Assembly (NCBI GenBank): GCA_038527485.1
Contig: JBCBFT010000017.1
Coordinates: forward strand, 24,645 to 88,644
DNA: 64,000 nucleotides
DNA from: JALEFZ01 sp038527485
Lineage (GTDB): Bacteria > Bacteroidota > Bacteroidia > J057
Direction: 5' to 3'
Shown: positions 42,242 to 52,407 of the stretch, piece by piece
Layout: each line of letters opens with the position of its first letter
Numbering within the stretch: position 1 is the first letter of the stretch
The notes under the pieces: model-generated
What the model saw: only the letters and a program-made list of their open reading frames with translations
Told to the model about the DNA's origin: nothing
Database searches by the model: none
Translations under genes and position numbers: made by a program

Positions 42242-45200
42242 TTAAAAAAATGCCCTTGCTTGTATTTTCCCCGAATGTAAGACGGGTATTTGTTGAGAAA
42301 CCCTACCGTCGTAGATAAAATTTAATTCCACATTTTTCAGGATAAACCATGTTAGAAAAACCTGCCAAATGCCGTTTCTTCCTGCCTGTAATCCCTGCCT
42401 CAGCTCATAACCTACCGTGGGATTGGGGGAGCCTGTCTCGACTACTTGGATGAGTTCTAATCTGCTAGTTAACGTATTGCGACCCGTGATATTCCACTTA
42501 TTCTCAAAGCTTACCTTGTGTTCGCGCACCCGTTGAAGCTCCATTAATCCTCCTTGCTGGTTGACCCTTTGACTATAGGCGTAAGCTCCACTCAATCTGA
42601 ATTTTCGATTGAACTGCCAACTGTAGGTGGGTGTAAGTTCATCGAATAAAATATCAAAATTTCTTTCCTCATTTACGGGTACCTGTGTAAACCTATTGCC
42701 TCTTCTATATTCGATTTCTAAGGACTGATTAGACTTAGCACGTCGGCTAATATTGAGCCTTGTCCTCATGCCATAAAAATTTCGTCCTCTAAACTCATCT
42801 CCTGTCAATAGGAAAAGCTTGCTTTGATTCTCGCTATAAAAAAATCTCACATCTCCGCCTGGTGCGTTCTGAAAGAAGCTCAACTCATGCCGCTGGTTGT
42901 AGCTTGCATTGATCAGGGAGGTATCAGCAAATGGGTCTCCTACATCGATGAGATAGCTAGCAAAATCATTTCCCTGACTCCTATACTGCGTAATGCGTAA
43001 GTTGCTGGTGAGCCGTGTCTGCCTTGCGAGTGCTCGCAAGCCCTTGCTCTTGGAACTGATGATCTTGCGTAGATCCCATCGTACCAATCCGCTCAAGCTA
43101 AGTTTGGTCGCAGGGACCAGTTCACGGGTAGGGACTAGCGCCTGTATATAATCCGCAATGAGCGGGTTGGTCGCAATCTGGAATTCTTGCAAGTCGGGTA
43201 TCCCATCGTTGTTGAACAGAGAGTCGAGCCAAACATGGGTTCCCTGCCCAGGATTAACTTGTATGAATCGGATTTCCCGCCTGGCTACTTGTTCCGCATT
43301 GACTTCGTATAGAAGGTTGGCAAAGACCAGCCTATTTTTAGGCGCATAATTGGTTTGGAGATTGACATTGACCAGTCGCGAGTTTTCGAGGCCCCTCGCA
43401 GCAAAGACGCTGTCCAGTACATCCAACTGGCGAAGTGAGAGGATCGTGCGAATATTCCAGGAGGGGAGTGGCTTCACACGTGCTTTGACATAGCCTGTGT
43501 AAGCCTTGGACTTATCCAGTAGTACACCATTTACTTGCTCTCTATCAAATCTATAATTGAAAGAAATGTCCAGCTCGGCACTTTTTCCTGCTTTGTATCG
43601 GAGATAGGGTTTGACATCCCAAAATTGGAAATTGCTGGGAATGAGTGTAGAGTCACCGCGAATGTCGATCTTGCGTTCAAGCCATACCTCGCTACCGAGA
43701 GACCAGCCTTTCCAAGGGACATACATATTGCCTTCAAGCCGTCGCCAACTGGCCTGCTGGAGGCCTTCGGATTGTCTATTGATATCTGTGTAAGTCAAAC
43801 TACCCCTTAGTCCCTTTGGCATGAAGCTACGTAACGTATGCTCCTGACGCAGGATCTGCAGACCTGCTGGATCGCCTCGCCATCCTATCTGAGACTCCCA
43901 ACTCAATTTCTTTTTATAATCGAATCCAATAGAAGAACCTACTACTTGCTCATCTACCCTGGGTAAGTCGGGATTTAAGTCCCATTTTCTATAGTACTCC
44001 GCTTGATAAACGCGATCTAGGTTTTGGTAGTTCTTGCCAATATATTGATGGTGAAGGTCGAATGAGAGCAAAATGGAATCGCCCAGTCTTACATCCTTGC
44101 CTCTGATTCCTGTAAGCTGTCCATAGTCTTGATTGTCTTCGTCTCCAATATCTGAGAGCCTATTTTGATCGCGGTCACTAATGGCTGTTTCTGAGTAGAA
44201 GGTGAGCTGATCCGTCAGTTGATACCTCATCTGCAAGTTACTCACGATGAGTTCACGAGGAGCCACCCGCCTACGCAAAGGCTCATAGTTGCCTTGTAGT
44301 TGTCCCAAAGAGTCTGGGCCGATCCATGTGTAGACATCTCCACCTGAGATATTGGCTTCTCGCCTGTACTGCCCATTTCCTACGCCCACATTGAGAAAGG
44401 AAACCTGATATTCTGCTAGCGTCTCAGAAGTGGTGAATCGGTAATAGGGAAAGAACTGTCCATTGACCAAGGTATCTCTCAGCTCATATCGAGAGAGGGG
44501 GTTATCGGGACCTAATCTGCGTGCGCCAGGTAGGAGGATAAAATTGGTATCTCCTGCTGCCTGTATCGCCTTCTGGTCATTGAGAAAACCTGTGGTGTCG
44601 AAAGGGGCACTTGGATTATCTGCGTCTCTAGCTACTGAGAAATGCAAGCTCAGCTTGTCATCCCATAGTTTTTGACTGACTTGAGCGGTAAGTAGGGATC
44701 TGCTAAAGGTCTGTTCTGTATATTCGAAGTCTACCACAATGCGCGTAATATTGGTGATGACGTGCTTTGCTGTGAAGGTGATCTGAGCTGTATTGTAATT
44801 GATCACATAATCTTCATTCTCCCCACGCTTCATCAACCTGCCATTGAGGTAGACGCGCTCGCTACCTGCTAGGATAATGAAAAACTGCTCATTGTTTCTC
44901 CCGCGAAGTTGGTAAGGACCCGCCAATCCATCGACTCCCATGAAAGAGTTGGTGAAAAATCTTCCTTTGGCAATGGCGCCACTTACCGATACTTTGGTTT
45001 TATCTTTTCGATACTGTGCCTGTATCCCCTGCACATTTCGGTAATAATTGGCAAATCGACTACCTTTTTGTGTGACCTCGTAATCTCCCAATGTCACAGC
45101 AAAAGCGTCTTTGGAAAGTTTGATAAATATTTTGTCGAAATCTGAAATTTGCTGTGTATTTCCTTCGGGTTGGATGGGAATATTTTCGTCTGTGATGGCT

Positions 45201-45751
45201 CCGACGATTTTGAGTCCATCTCCCAGATCTCCTTCGAGTTGGAGGCGTAGCCCACTGCTAATTCCCAAGTTGTTGCCATTGCCAAGGGTGAGCCCACGTG
45301 AAAGGCTACCGCTTTTGCGGATGTTGTCGCTCTCAGGCCAGAAGACGGATTTGTCGGGATCTTTCGGGAGAATGAAAACATCTGGCCCGATATCCTCTCG
45401 GGTGACTGTGTCCAGTACTACCTGAAACTGTCTGAGAGCTACTGTATCTTGGGACGGAGAAAGAAAATATCGATAACGCAACTGGAGGGAGTCTATCCCT
45501 TGGCATGGGAGAATAATCCATCCGCGGGCGTAGTTGATTTGATAATCTTCTAGAGGAGAAAGGACTTGATCACCCTTTTTTATTTCTTCGCTAAAAGGAA
45601 CCATCCCAGGCAAGGGCAGGCGTAAGGTATCGGAGCAAGGAACAAGACCTGTGTACAGTCCAGTTCCTTGTGCCCAAATATTCGCACCGCATGTGAGACA
45701 TCCTAGATGGATCAATAACCAGAATAGGAGCCTTAGATTAGGCCATTTCAT
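42242..45751 (-). CDS. Large outer-membrane beta-barrel-like protein of unknown function
   Basis: The 1169-residue protein has a signal peptide (1-28, GANIWAQ), a soluble N-terminal region (30-140), then the block LSRGLTLGNGNNLGISSGLR with DENIPIQPEGNTQQISDFDK, which recurs in a Bacteroidota family of uncharacterised surface proteins, and a long series of alternating strands to an aromatic, charged C-terminus (QARAFF). This layout indicates a large barrel without a TonB plug. Its start overlaps the sensor kinase's end by 14 bases, so the two are coupled. No T9SS tail. Its job could be a channel, adhesin-secretion pore or envelope sensor component; none is shown. Confidence 0.72.
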   Translation of the reverse strand: MKWPNLRLLFWLLIHLGCLTCGANIWAQGTGLYTGLVPCSDTLRLPLPGMVPFSEEIKKGDQVLSPLEDYQINYARGWIILPCQGIDSLQLRYRYFLSPSQDTVALRQFQVVLDTVTREDIGPDVFILPKDPDKSVFWPESDNIRKSGSLSRGLTLGNGNNLGISSGLRLQLEGDLGDGLKIVGAITDENIPIQPEGNTQQISDFDKIFIKLSKDAFAVTLGDYEVTQKGSRFANYYRNVQGIQAQYRKDKTKVSVSGAIAKGRFFTNSFMGVDGLAGPYQLRGRNNEQFFIILAGSERVYLNGRLMKRGENEDYVINYNTAQITFTAKHVITNITRIVVDFEYTEQTFSRSLLTAQVSQKLWDDKLSLHFSVARDADNPSAPFDTTGFLNDQKAIQAAGDTNFILLPGARRLGPDNPLSRYELRDTLVNGQFFPYYRFTTSETLAEYQVSFLNVGVGNGQYRREANISGGDVYTWIGPDSLGQLQGNYEPLRRRVAPRELIVSNLQMRYQLTDQLTFYSETAISDRDQNRLSDIGDEDNQDYGQLTGIRGKDVRLGDSILLSFDLHHQYIGKNYQNLDRVYQAEYYRKWDLNPDLPRVDEQVVGSSIGFDYKKKLSWESQIGWRGDPAGLQILRQEHTLRSFMPKGLRGSLTYTDINRQSEGLQQASWRRLEGNMYVPWKGWSLGSEVWLERKIDIRGDSTLIPSNFQFWDVKPYLRYKAGKSAELDISFNYRFDREQVNGVLLDKSKAYTGYVKARVKPLPSWNIRTILSLRQLDVLDSVFAARGLENSRLVNVNLQTNYAPKNRLVFANLLYEVNAEQVARREIRFIQVNPGQGTHVWLDSLFNNDGIPDLQEFQIATNPLIADYIQALVPTRELVPATKLSLSGLVRWDLRKIISSKSKGLRALARQTRLTSNLRITQYRSQGNDFASYLIDVGDPFADTSLINASYNQRHELSFFQNAPGGDVRFFYSENQSKLFLLTGDEFRGRNFYGMRTRLNISRRAKSNQSLEIEYRRGNRFTQVPVNEERNFDILFDELTPTYSWQFNRKFRLSGAYAYSQRVNQQGGLMELQRVREHKVSFENKWNITGRNTLTSRLELIQVVETGSPNPTVGYELRQGLQAGRNGIWQVFLTWFILKNVELNFIYDGRVSQQIPVLHSGKIQARAFF

Positions 45752-48700
45752 TCGCCGCTGAAGATTCTACATAATCATCTTGCTCCAGTTGGGCAGAGGG
45801 GATTTCAATGATAAAAGTAGTTCCCACTGACATTTCACTCCTGAAGCTGATGCGACCGCCTGTATTTTCGATGATCTTTTTGACAATGGCAAGACCTAGC
45901 CCCATTCCCGAGGTTTTGGTGGAGAAGCTTGGCTCAAACACGCGCTTTTGCACTTCTTCCGTCATGCCTTTCCCATTATCCTTGATCTCGATTCGGGCTC
46001 TATCCTTTAGGATACGCATCGATACATGCATGATGCCATTTTCTTCGATTGCTTGCAAGCCATTTTTAATGATATTATTGAAGCATCGAGAGAGCTGGTC
46101 ACGGTCTGCGTGAGTCCAGAAAGGCTCATTAGGGATGTCAATAAGCCAGATGGCCTCCTCGGATTGAGAATAAAGATCTACTACTTCTAACAAGACCTCA
46201 TTCACTCTGATATGCGTCTTGACAGGGTCGGGCATCTTGGCAAACTCTGAGAATGAGTTCGCGATGCGTACCAGTGAGTCAATCTGCACGATGAGGGTAT
46301 TCATGACGCGCGGAAACATCTTTTCCAGTTTGGGAGATTCTGACTTCCACGCGCGCGTCAGGTGCTGTATGCTGAGACGCATAGGCGTCAACGGATTCTT
46401 AATCTCATGAGCTACTTGTCGCGCCATCTGGCGCCAAGCAACTTCACGCTGGGTCTGAGCCAGTTTCTCCTCACTACTTTCGAGCTGACCGACCATCTGA
46501 TTATATGCAGATACAATATCTCCGATCTCATCCTTGGAGAAGTACTGAATAGGCTCATTTTTACCCCCTAGACTCGTGGCTGCCAAACGCTGTTGGACCA
46601 TGGAGAGTGGCTTGGTGATGGTGTTAGAGACAATGACCGCTACCACATTGAGCATCAAGAATACGATCAGATAGATATTGGCGAGGTAAGCTAGGAAGTT
46701 CAATACTTGATCTTCCAATTGATCCTGACGGGCGAGATAAGGAATATTTACATACCCCCTAGGTTTCCCATTGCTCCCAATGATGGGTTTGTAGGCAGAC
46801 AAGAAAGTCAGTGTCCCTACCCGTTCTTCTTCTATATAGTCTGACCGATCCCCTTGTTGCAGCACCGCGAGGGCCTCTTCATTCATGAGGTCGGTGTAGA
46901 TCCCCGATTCTGCAATCAAGGGCTGGGTGGAGGCAATACGCTTTCCTACCTCGTCATAAATATTGATATCGTTTTGGATCAGGTTTTCCAGATTCAGGAC
47001 ACGTGCACGAAACTTACGCATCTGCGTCACACGACCGAAGGGGTCTTCAATCAAACTCTGGAAGTCTCTATCTAGTACTTGTGTGATACGGCTTGCCTCT
47101 TCTATCAGCCCTCGTTTAGCATCTGCAAAGTAGCGCTGAGATACGAAGGGATAGAGCATCACGATGATGACAATCATAGGGAGAATACTGATTGTCAACA
47201 ACCCAAATCGGATCTTAGATCTGAGTGGGATCGAATAGATCATGGGACGGTCACGCAGTAAGCGTAAAATCCACACTGGCAAGGCAATCACCAGTAAGCT
47301 GGCGAGTATGTAGAAATAGAAAATAAAGGAGAAAGTCGTCAACACATCAAATGTGCGTTGCATAGGATAGCGAACGACGACTAGCTTATTTTTACCGATA
47401 GGTTCCAAAAATTCCTGATAGTCTCCCCTGACCCTGTTGGTTTTTGTCTTGTAATCCTCAAAATCCTCCATTTGAATAGGAAATGAGCTTTCTCCTCGCT
47501 TATTATACAGGATTCCATCTCGGTAGATGGCATAGTCAAAAGAGTTGATCAACTTAATGTCTTCTGATACTTCTTGATCTAGGAGGAGTAGGGGAGAGAG
47601 ACCACCTGTTTTACGTGTAGAAGGCTTCAGCTCCATGACAAAGACAGTCTCTGGAACTGAGTCATTCGAAAGTTTGAGTGCAAATCGCCCCACGTAGAGG
47701 TCCAGATATTTATTTTCAGAATTGGGAATCTGGTAAAGAGATACACCGTCTGAGACTACTTCCCCACGCTGTTCCAGTGGGATGGGAGAGTTTAGTCCAA
47801 AGGAAGCTTGCTGCTCATCATAGCCTACGAGAAGGGTGCTATCCTGACTATAGGCGTAAAGGGATACATCAAATTCCTTGAAGTTAGGAGCGAGATATTT
47901 TTGTACCACCCAGTCCCTGAAGTCATCCATTTTGGGGAGAGCTTTCTGTTGGAACTGAATCTCTTGGATCTCGACATCCATCTTGGAGATCGCCTTTGTG
48001 AATCCAAATACTGTATTGGCTGCTTGTGATCCCAATACGCGCTCGGCAATCTGGGTCACACGGAGCTGCGTGTTGAGATTGACACCTTCGATGGCGCTGT
48101 AGCTGACAAGAATCGTCACAGACAAGGTCAACATCAAATAGTTGATGAGATCTTGACGAAGCAGCGAGCGGAAAGGAATCCTATACAGGGTGACAAGGAT
48201 GACCACCATTACTACCGAAGCGATGATACTCAGCCAGGGTTTACCTTGATGCAGATAGACATTACAGGAAACAATACTGAGGATCTGAAAGAGGATGAAA
48301 AGTGGAGAGAGATAATATCTTCTGGCATATAGGGCATTTAGTCTAAGAATCCCGCTGATAATCAGTATGATAGAAAGAAGGAGCATGCCCACATCTAACA
48401 GGATCAGATAGGAAAAAGCATTTGTCTTGAAGATATTAGAGAACTCAATGTCTACCTGAGAGTTAATGGTAATAGCTTCGAAAACAGCGATGTACCAATA
48501 AATCAAAAAGGCGCTGATAGCAGTCGTGAGCAGCATCGCAGGATATGCGACGTAGTGATCATGAATGATCCTACGAAAAAAGACATTGCTTATGCGCAGG
48601 AAGGTGAGATATCCTACAAAAACCAGTGCGCCTAGTGTGAAAATATTCAAGGTCAATTCTCCTAGTGAGGGGGCCAATGAGTGGAAAGCCAGCACAGTAG

Positions 48701-49535
48701 GAGAGAACAGGTCTGATTCGAGATAATCGCCAGGAAATCCAACTAAGTATAAAAGACCTCTAATTCCTAAAATAAACGCGAAAAGCCCCGCATCTACCCA
48801 ATATCTTTGTTCTTGGTGTCGCAGCGTGTAAATACGCATAGCAACTGCCAGGAAGATCAATGCAAAGAGCAACGAAATGATCGTGGCATAGCGCAGCTGC
48901 ATCCTGAATGGATACAAAGGAATGTTGCTGATGCTCAGTACAGGGTATCCTTGTTGATCTTTTAGCTCTATTTCTGCAAATCGATCTTCTTCTCCGATTT
49001 TGACTACGATCTGTCGCAGATAATCTGCGGCTGAGGCTGTTTCGTAAGCTTCGTGGTAGCGCCCCATGAATACATAGGGTGGGAGGAAGTCGTTGTTTAC
49101 TTCATACCGAATGTATAGAGGAACAAGAAATACCAAGGTGGAATCTAGGCTCGCCTTTCTGATCTGAAAGTAAGAGCGATTATCTTGAAGGGTAACTACT
49201 GTATTATCTGGGAGATCATCTAGGCGATCGATGGACCGAGAAGAAGGAAGAAATTCACTATTGGTCCAGCTTGTCAGTCGGCCAAACGTATTGTAGGATA
49301 GTTTGCACACCTGACAGGCGTCTGAAGGGGGAGGTCCTATTGGATCTGTGGATGTATAGTAGCTTAGACAGGATTGAATATCTTCCTGTAGGGTTTCTTG
49401 AAGAGAGGACAAGATCTCCTCATCCGTACGGTCTTTATCGTACAGGTAGAAGAAGAAGCTTAGGAAGAGCAAGAGGATCGCAGCTACAAGCCAGCCTTTA
49501 GCATGGGTGTTAACCGATGGTGGCATTCCCCGCAT
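45738..49535 (-). CDS. NtrY-like sensor histidine kinase with multiple membrane and sensor domains
   Basis: This 1265-residue kinase has an N-terminal anchor (13-31), a periplasmic part (to about 205), a block of about eight helices (205-490), a second sensor part, two helices flanking about 740-815, a third sensor part and a last helix near 940, then HAMP (NTITKPLSM onwards), HisKA and HATPase. The H-box is RQVAHEIKNPLTPMRLS with His near 1043; N-, G1- and G2-boxes are NNIIKNGLQAIE, DNGKGM and GMGLGLAIVKK. The helical block resembles 7TMR-DISM sensors. The usual response regulator is not adjacent; the downstream gene is a large outer-membrane protein overlapping by 14 bases. The signal is unknown. 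Confidence 0.87.
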   Translation of the reverse strand: MRGMPPSVNTHAKGWLVAAILLLFLSFFFYLYDKDRTDEEILSSLQETLQEDIQSCLSYYTSTDPIGPPPSDACQVCKLSYNTFGRLTSWTNSEFLPSSRSIDRLDDLPDNTVVTLQDNRSYFQIRKASLDSTLVFLVPLYIRYEVNNDFLPPYVFMGRYHEAYETASAADYLRQIVVKIGEEDRFAEIELKDQQGYPVLSISNIPLYPFRMQLRYATIISLLFALIFLAVAMRIYTLRHQEQRYWVDAGLFAFILGIRGLLYLVGFPGDYLESDLFSPTVLAFHSLAPSLGELTLNIFTLGALVFVGYLTFLRISNVFFRRIIHDHYVAYPAMLLTTAISAFLIYWYIAVFEAITINSQVDIEFSNIFKTNAFSYLILLDVGMLLLSIILIISGILRLNALYARRYYLSPLFILFQILSIVSCNVYLHQGKPWLSIIASVVMVVILVTLYRIPFRSLLRQDLINYLMLTLSVTILVSYSAIEGVNLNTQLRVTQIAERVLGSQAANTVFGFTKAISKMDVEIQEIQFQQKALPKMDDFRDWVVQKYLAPNFKEFDVSLYAYSQDSTLLVGYDEQQASFGLNSPIPLEQRGEVVSDGVSLYQIPNSENKYLDLYVGRFALKLSNDSVPETVFVMELKPSTRKTGGLSPLLLLDQEVSEDIKLINSFDYAIYRDGILYNKRGESSFPIQMEDFEDYKTKTNRVRGDYQEFLEPIGKNKLVVVRYPMQRTFDVLTTFSFIFYFYILASLLVIALPVWILRLLRDRPMIYSIPLRSKIRFGLLTISILPMIVIIVMLYPFVSQRYFADAKRGLIEEASRITQVLDRDFQSLIEDPFGRVTQMRKFRARVLNLENLIQNDINIYDEVGKRIASTQPLIAESGIYTDLMNEEALAVLQQGDRSDYIEEERVGTLTFLSAYKPIIGSNGKPRGYVNIPYLARQDQLEDQVLNFLAYLANIYLIVFLMLNVVAVIVSNTITKPLSMVQQRLAATSLGGKNEPIQYFSKDEIGDIVSAYNQMVGQLESSEEKLAQTQREVAWRQMARQVAHEIKNPLTPMRLSIQHLTRAWKSESPKLEKMFPRVMNTLIVQIDSLVRIANSFSEFAKMPDPVKTHIRVNEVLLEVVDLYSQSEEAIWLIDIPNEPFWTHADRDQLSRCFNNIIKNGLQAIEENGIMHVSMRILKDRARIEIKDNGKGMTEEVQKRVFEPSFSTKTSGMGLGLAIVKKIIENTGGRISFRSEMSVGTTFIIEIPSAQLEQDDYVESSAANEMA

Positions 49536-49620
49536 AAGTTATAAGATTGGGAAATGAGCAAAATTTTGACAAAACACGAAGAAAGTATTCCCTTTCCTTT
49601 CCTCTAAGATTCAAAGATAA

Positions 49621-50253
49621 TTAATTTCCTGAAAAATTATGGCTGCTAATGTCGGCTCGGGCTTTCATCGCACTAGCAGTATACATTTTGGTTTCAAGTA
49701 GATCTTCAAAATCATCGCGTATATATACAGGAACGCGAATAGAGATTCTTTCGTATTTGAGCGGCTGTGTTTGTATAATCAATGTAAAAATGGCATTGGG
49801 ATAGTCGGAAAAATGATAGTAATCAGAGATCTCATGCCATTCGAGTACATTTCTGAAATCGGGAACGCGGAATACGCGGTCATTCATAACAATCCCCTTC
49901 TCTGTAACAATCCTTACAAGTAGCATGCGGATAGCTAAGTAAGTAAAGACAAGCCCTACCAACAAGAGGCCACAGATGATTCCCAGTTTCATGAATTTCT
50001 CTTTATTCATGATTTTGAGTTGGGAAGAATCCAGTACGTCTATGTAGGTAAAAAGACAAGAGGTGCCAACGATGAAAAAAATAAGGGCGATGACAGAAAA
50101 AGTAATGGTTACGATGACCATTTCTGGATTTTTCCACACCATGAGCGGCTGCATCATCTGCTTGCGATACCAATACGCCATGAGCATAAAGCAGGGGGCG
50201 ATTAGCATTGCGAAGAGAAGGCTAAAGTTTAAAATGAATTGCAGCAGCGTCAT
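49621..50253 (-). CDS. Membrane protein of unknown function upstream of the histidine kinase
   Basis: The 210-residue protein has three hydrophobic helices (about 5-27, 45-68 and 90-112), then a beta-rich cytoplasmic part of about 95 residues with VLEWHEISDYYHFSDYP and YERISIRVPVYIRDDFEDLL, similar to the PH-like domain (bPH/YdbT type) common in small membrane proteins. It precedes the histidine kinase by 85 bases on the same strand and may be co-transcribed, but no shared family or function is known. Confidence 0.6.
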   Translation of the reverse strand: MTLLQFILNFSLLFAMLIAPCFMLMAYWYRKQMMQPLMVWKNPEMVIVTITFSVIALIFFIVGTSCLFTYIDVLDSSQLKIMNKEKFMKLGIICGLLLVGLVFTYLAIRMLLVRIVTEKGIVMNDRVFRVPDFRNVLEWHEISDYYHFSDYPNAIFTLIIQTQPLKYERISIRVPVYIRDDFEDLLETKMYTASAMKARADISSHNFSGN

Positions 50254-50410
50254 ATACCCAATTGATGAATAGCTTTAATCTACCATTTGAAACGCAATTA
50301 TCAAAAGAAAAGTTTACATGGACCTAATATATTTACTTCAAGTGTTAAACCTTTAAGTTGGAGGTAAAATTTCCCTGTTTCTATGTGCGTAAAATGTTTT
50401 TTGAGAGGCA

Positions 50411-50447
50411 CAAAAAAACCGTTAGATAGCACAAAATCTATCTAACG
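50411..50447 (-). terminator. Rho-independent terminator after the RNase G gene
   Basis: Perfect 10-bp stem CGTTAGATAG (50420-50429) / CTATCTAACG (50438-50447) with an 8-base loop; on the minus strand it is followed by GGTTTTTTT. It ends the rng transcript 30 bases after the stop. Confidence 0.85.
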
Positions 50448-50476
50448 ATCTTTATAAAATTAGTCTTCACAAAAGG

Positions 50477-52087
50477 TCAAAATTTGATCTCTTCTCCTTT
50501 GCTGTTATAATACTTCACAATGGTGAAGGGCATGCTCGAATCCTCTAGGATTTTGATCCAAATCCAGTAGGTATGAAACCATTGGAACTGGTAGCTGTTG
50601 AACCAGCCTCTTTTCAGATAAGCAGCTACATAGGGATTGACACGAAGCGTAAGCTTCGTTTCTTTATTTTGCCGTATGAGGAAATCAATGTTGTGAGAGA
50701 TTTCATCCCCTATGAGTATTGAGGCCTGGATTTTTCCAGTGCCTTTACAGCTAGGGCAGACTTCGGTTGTTTGTATATTCAACTGGGGCCGCACGCGCTG
50801 ACGCGTGATCTGAACGAGTCCAAACTTGGACATCGCCAGGATCGAGTGCTTGGCACGGTCAGATTTCATGACTTTGCGAAAGTGATCGTTTAAGATCCGA
50901 CGGTTTTCGCTGCGCTTGAGGTCAATGAAATCGACAACAATTATCCCACCCATATCTCTCAATCTCAGCTGGCGCGCAATTTCTGTCGCCGCTTCCATAT
51001 TGACTTTGAGTGCGGTTTCTTCCAGAGTCTGATTTCTGAGATTCTTACTTCCACTGTTGACATCTATGACATGCATCGCTTCTGTATGCTCGATGATGAG
51101 ATAGGCACCATTGGACATAGAGGCTACCTTCCCAAAGGAAGCTTTGATCTGCTTTTCCAGTCCCAGGGATTGAAAAAGTGGCGTCTTGCCCTTATGCAAT
51201 TTGAGGCCTTTGAGCATCTCGGGCTTGTTGGTCCTAAGAAACTCTTGGATCTCATAGTGGGATCGAGAATCATCTGTGTAGATCGAATCGAATCCTTGAC
51301 TGAGCATATCCCTAAGAATGCTCGTCGTACGGTTATTCTCACTCAGTACTTTGGCTGGAGGACGTACATGACTCAATGAAGCAGCCATTTCTGACCATTT
51401 GTCCATGATACCTCCGATATCTTTGGCGAGGGTCGCGGCGTCCTTACCTTCGGCGGCTGTCCGGACGATGACCCCAAAATTTGCTGGGCACAGGCTTTCT
51501 GCCAAAACTTTCAGGCGACGTCTTTCTTCTGAGCTTCTGATTCTTTTGGAGACAGAGGCTGCTTTAGAAAAAGGAACGAGGACAACATATTGTCCAGGAA
51601 GTGAGATTTCACTTGAAAGTCGAGGGCCTTTGGTAGAAATCGGCTCTTTGACGACTTGTACCAATACTTCTTGTCCTGGTTTGAGTACTTCATCCATCTT
51701 CCCATGTTTGTTGATATCTTTCAGGGGTGTGATGGCTTCTATAGGAACCAGTCTTCCTTGTCGTGCTCCTCTGGCAGCTTTGACAAACTTGAGGAGCGAT
51801 TTTACTTGAGGTCCGAGGTCTAAATAATGTAGAAAGGCATCTCGGGGATGGCCTACATCAATAAAAGCAGCATTGAGTCCGCTCACAATTTTGCGGACTT
51901 TTCCCAAAAAGAGATCTCCCACAGAGAATTCTTCTGTGAGCTTCTCATGATGTAGTTCAACGATTTTTTTCTCTTGGAGTATGCCTATTCTGAGACCATC
52001 TTCACTTTTGCTAACTACGAGTTCGTTCACACGCTGGTAATTGAGCTTACGCTTCCTCGGGTATCCCCCGCTTGAGAGCTGAAGCAT
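50477..52087 (-). CDS. rng: Ribonuclease G/E family endoribonuclease
   Basis: The 536-residue enzyme cuts mRNA and rRNA precursors. It has an S1-like domain (about 38-120: GDLFLGKVRKIVSGLNAAFIDVG), the catalytic DNase I-like core with MHVIDVNSGSKN and GGIIVVDFIDLKR giving the two metal-binding Asp residues, and the Zn-link CPSCKGTG near residue 448. No C-terminal scaffold is present, so it is RNase G-like. ATG 52087 adds 18 basic residues before the family start NELVVSKSEDG; a GTG at 52033 is an alternative. It is the last gene of the HU-TPR-COX24-rng row, as in many Bacteroidota. Confidence 0.92.
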   Translation of the reverse strand: MLQLSSGGYPRKRKLNYQRVNELVVSKSEDGLRIGILQEKKIVELHHEKLTEEFSVGDLFLGKVRKIVSGLNAAFIDVGHPRDAFLHYLDLGPQVKSLLKFVKAARGARQGRLVPIEAITPLKDINKHGKMDEVLKPGQEVLVQVVKEPISTKGPRLSSEISLPGQYVVLVPFSKAASVSKRIRSSEERRRLKVLAESLCPANFGVIVRTAAEGKDAATLAKDIGGIMDKWSEMAASLSHVRPPAKVLSENNRTTSILRDMLSQGFDSIYTDDSRSHYEIQEFLRTNKPEMLKGLKLHKGKTPLFQSLGLEKQIKASFGKVASMSNGAYLIIEHTEAMHVIDVNSGSKNLRNQTLEETALKVNMEAATEIARQLRLRDMGGIIVVDFIDLKRSENRRILNDHFRKVMKSDRAKHSILAMSKFGLVQITRQRVRPQLNIQTTEVCPSCKGTGKIQASILIGDEISHNIDFLIRQNKETKLTLRVNPYVAAYLKRGWFNSYQFQWFHTYWIWIKILEDSSMPFTIVKYYNSKGEEIKF

Positions 52088-52133
52088 TTGCTGGTGCTAA
52101 GGGGATCGTAAGCGGTGAAACAAAATGAAAATG

Positions 52134-52167
52134 GGGACTTGTAAATTCTTTCGCTTCACTAAGTCCC
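52134..52167 (-). terminator. Weak candidate terminator between the COX24-like gene and rng
   Basis: GGGACTT (52134-52140) and AAGTCCC (52161-52167) can pair around a 20-base loop; on the minus strand the sequence after the hairpin is CATTTTCATTTT. It may reduce transcription into rng. Confidence 0.35.
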
Positions 52168-52212
52168 TTTTCTACGAAAATAGTCCAAAACGCTGCTATG
52201 CGCGTTTAGGCA

Positions 52213-52305
52213 TTACTTCTTCTTCTTATGACGATTTTTGCGTAGGCGCTTCTTTCTTTTGTGCGTTGCAATCTTATGTCTTTTGCGTTTTTTTCCACAA
52301 GGCAT
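52213..52305 (-). CDS. AURKAIP1/COX24-domain small basic protein (ribosome-associated)
   Basis: From ATG 52305 the frame encodes 30 residues rich in Lys and Arg: MPCGKKRKRHKIATHKRKKR followed by LRKNRHKKKK. This matches the short, conserved Bacteroidota form of the COX24 domain that relates to mitochondrial mS38 and actinobacterial bS22, small-subunit ribosomal proteins. It is too short for usual gene callers. Its place between the TPR/HU genes and rng is typical for the phylum. It is likely a ribosomal small-subunit component; direct proof in this clade is not known to me. Confidence 0.85.
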   Translation of the reverse strand: MPCGKKRKRHKIATHKRKKRLRKNRHKKKK

Positions 52306-52407
52306 AATAAAATGTTGTTTATGAGTTAAATATCTTGATACAATGTTTTAAAGCGCTCAAAAGGTTAGCAAAATATTTGTTTTTGCCTAAGCCATACCTT
52401 TGGCACT

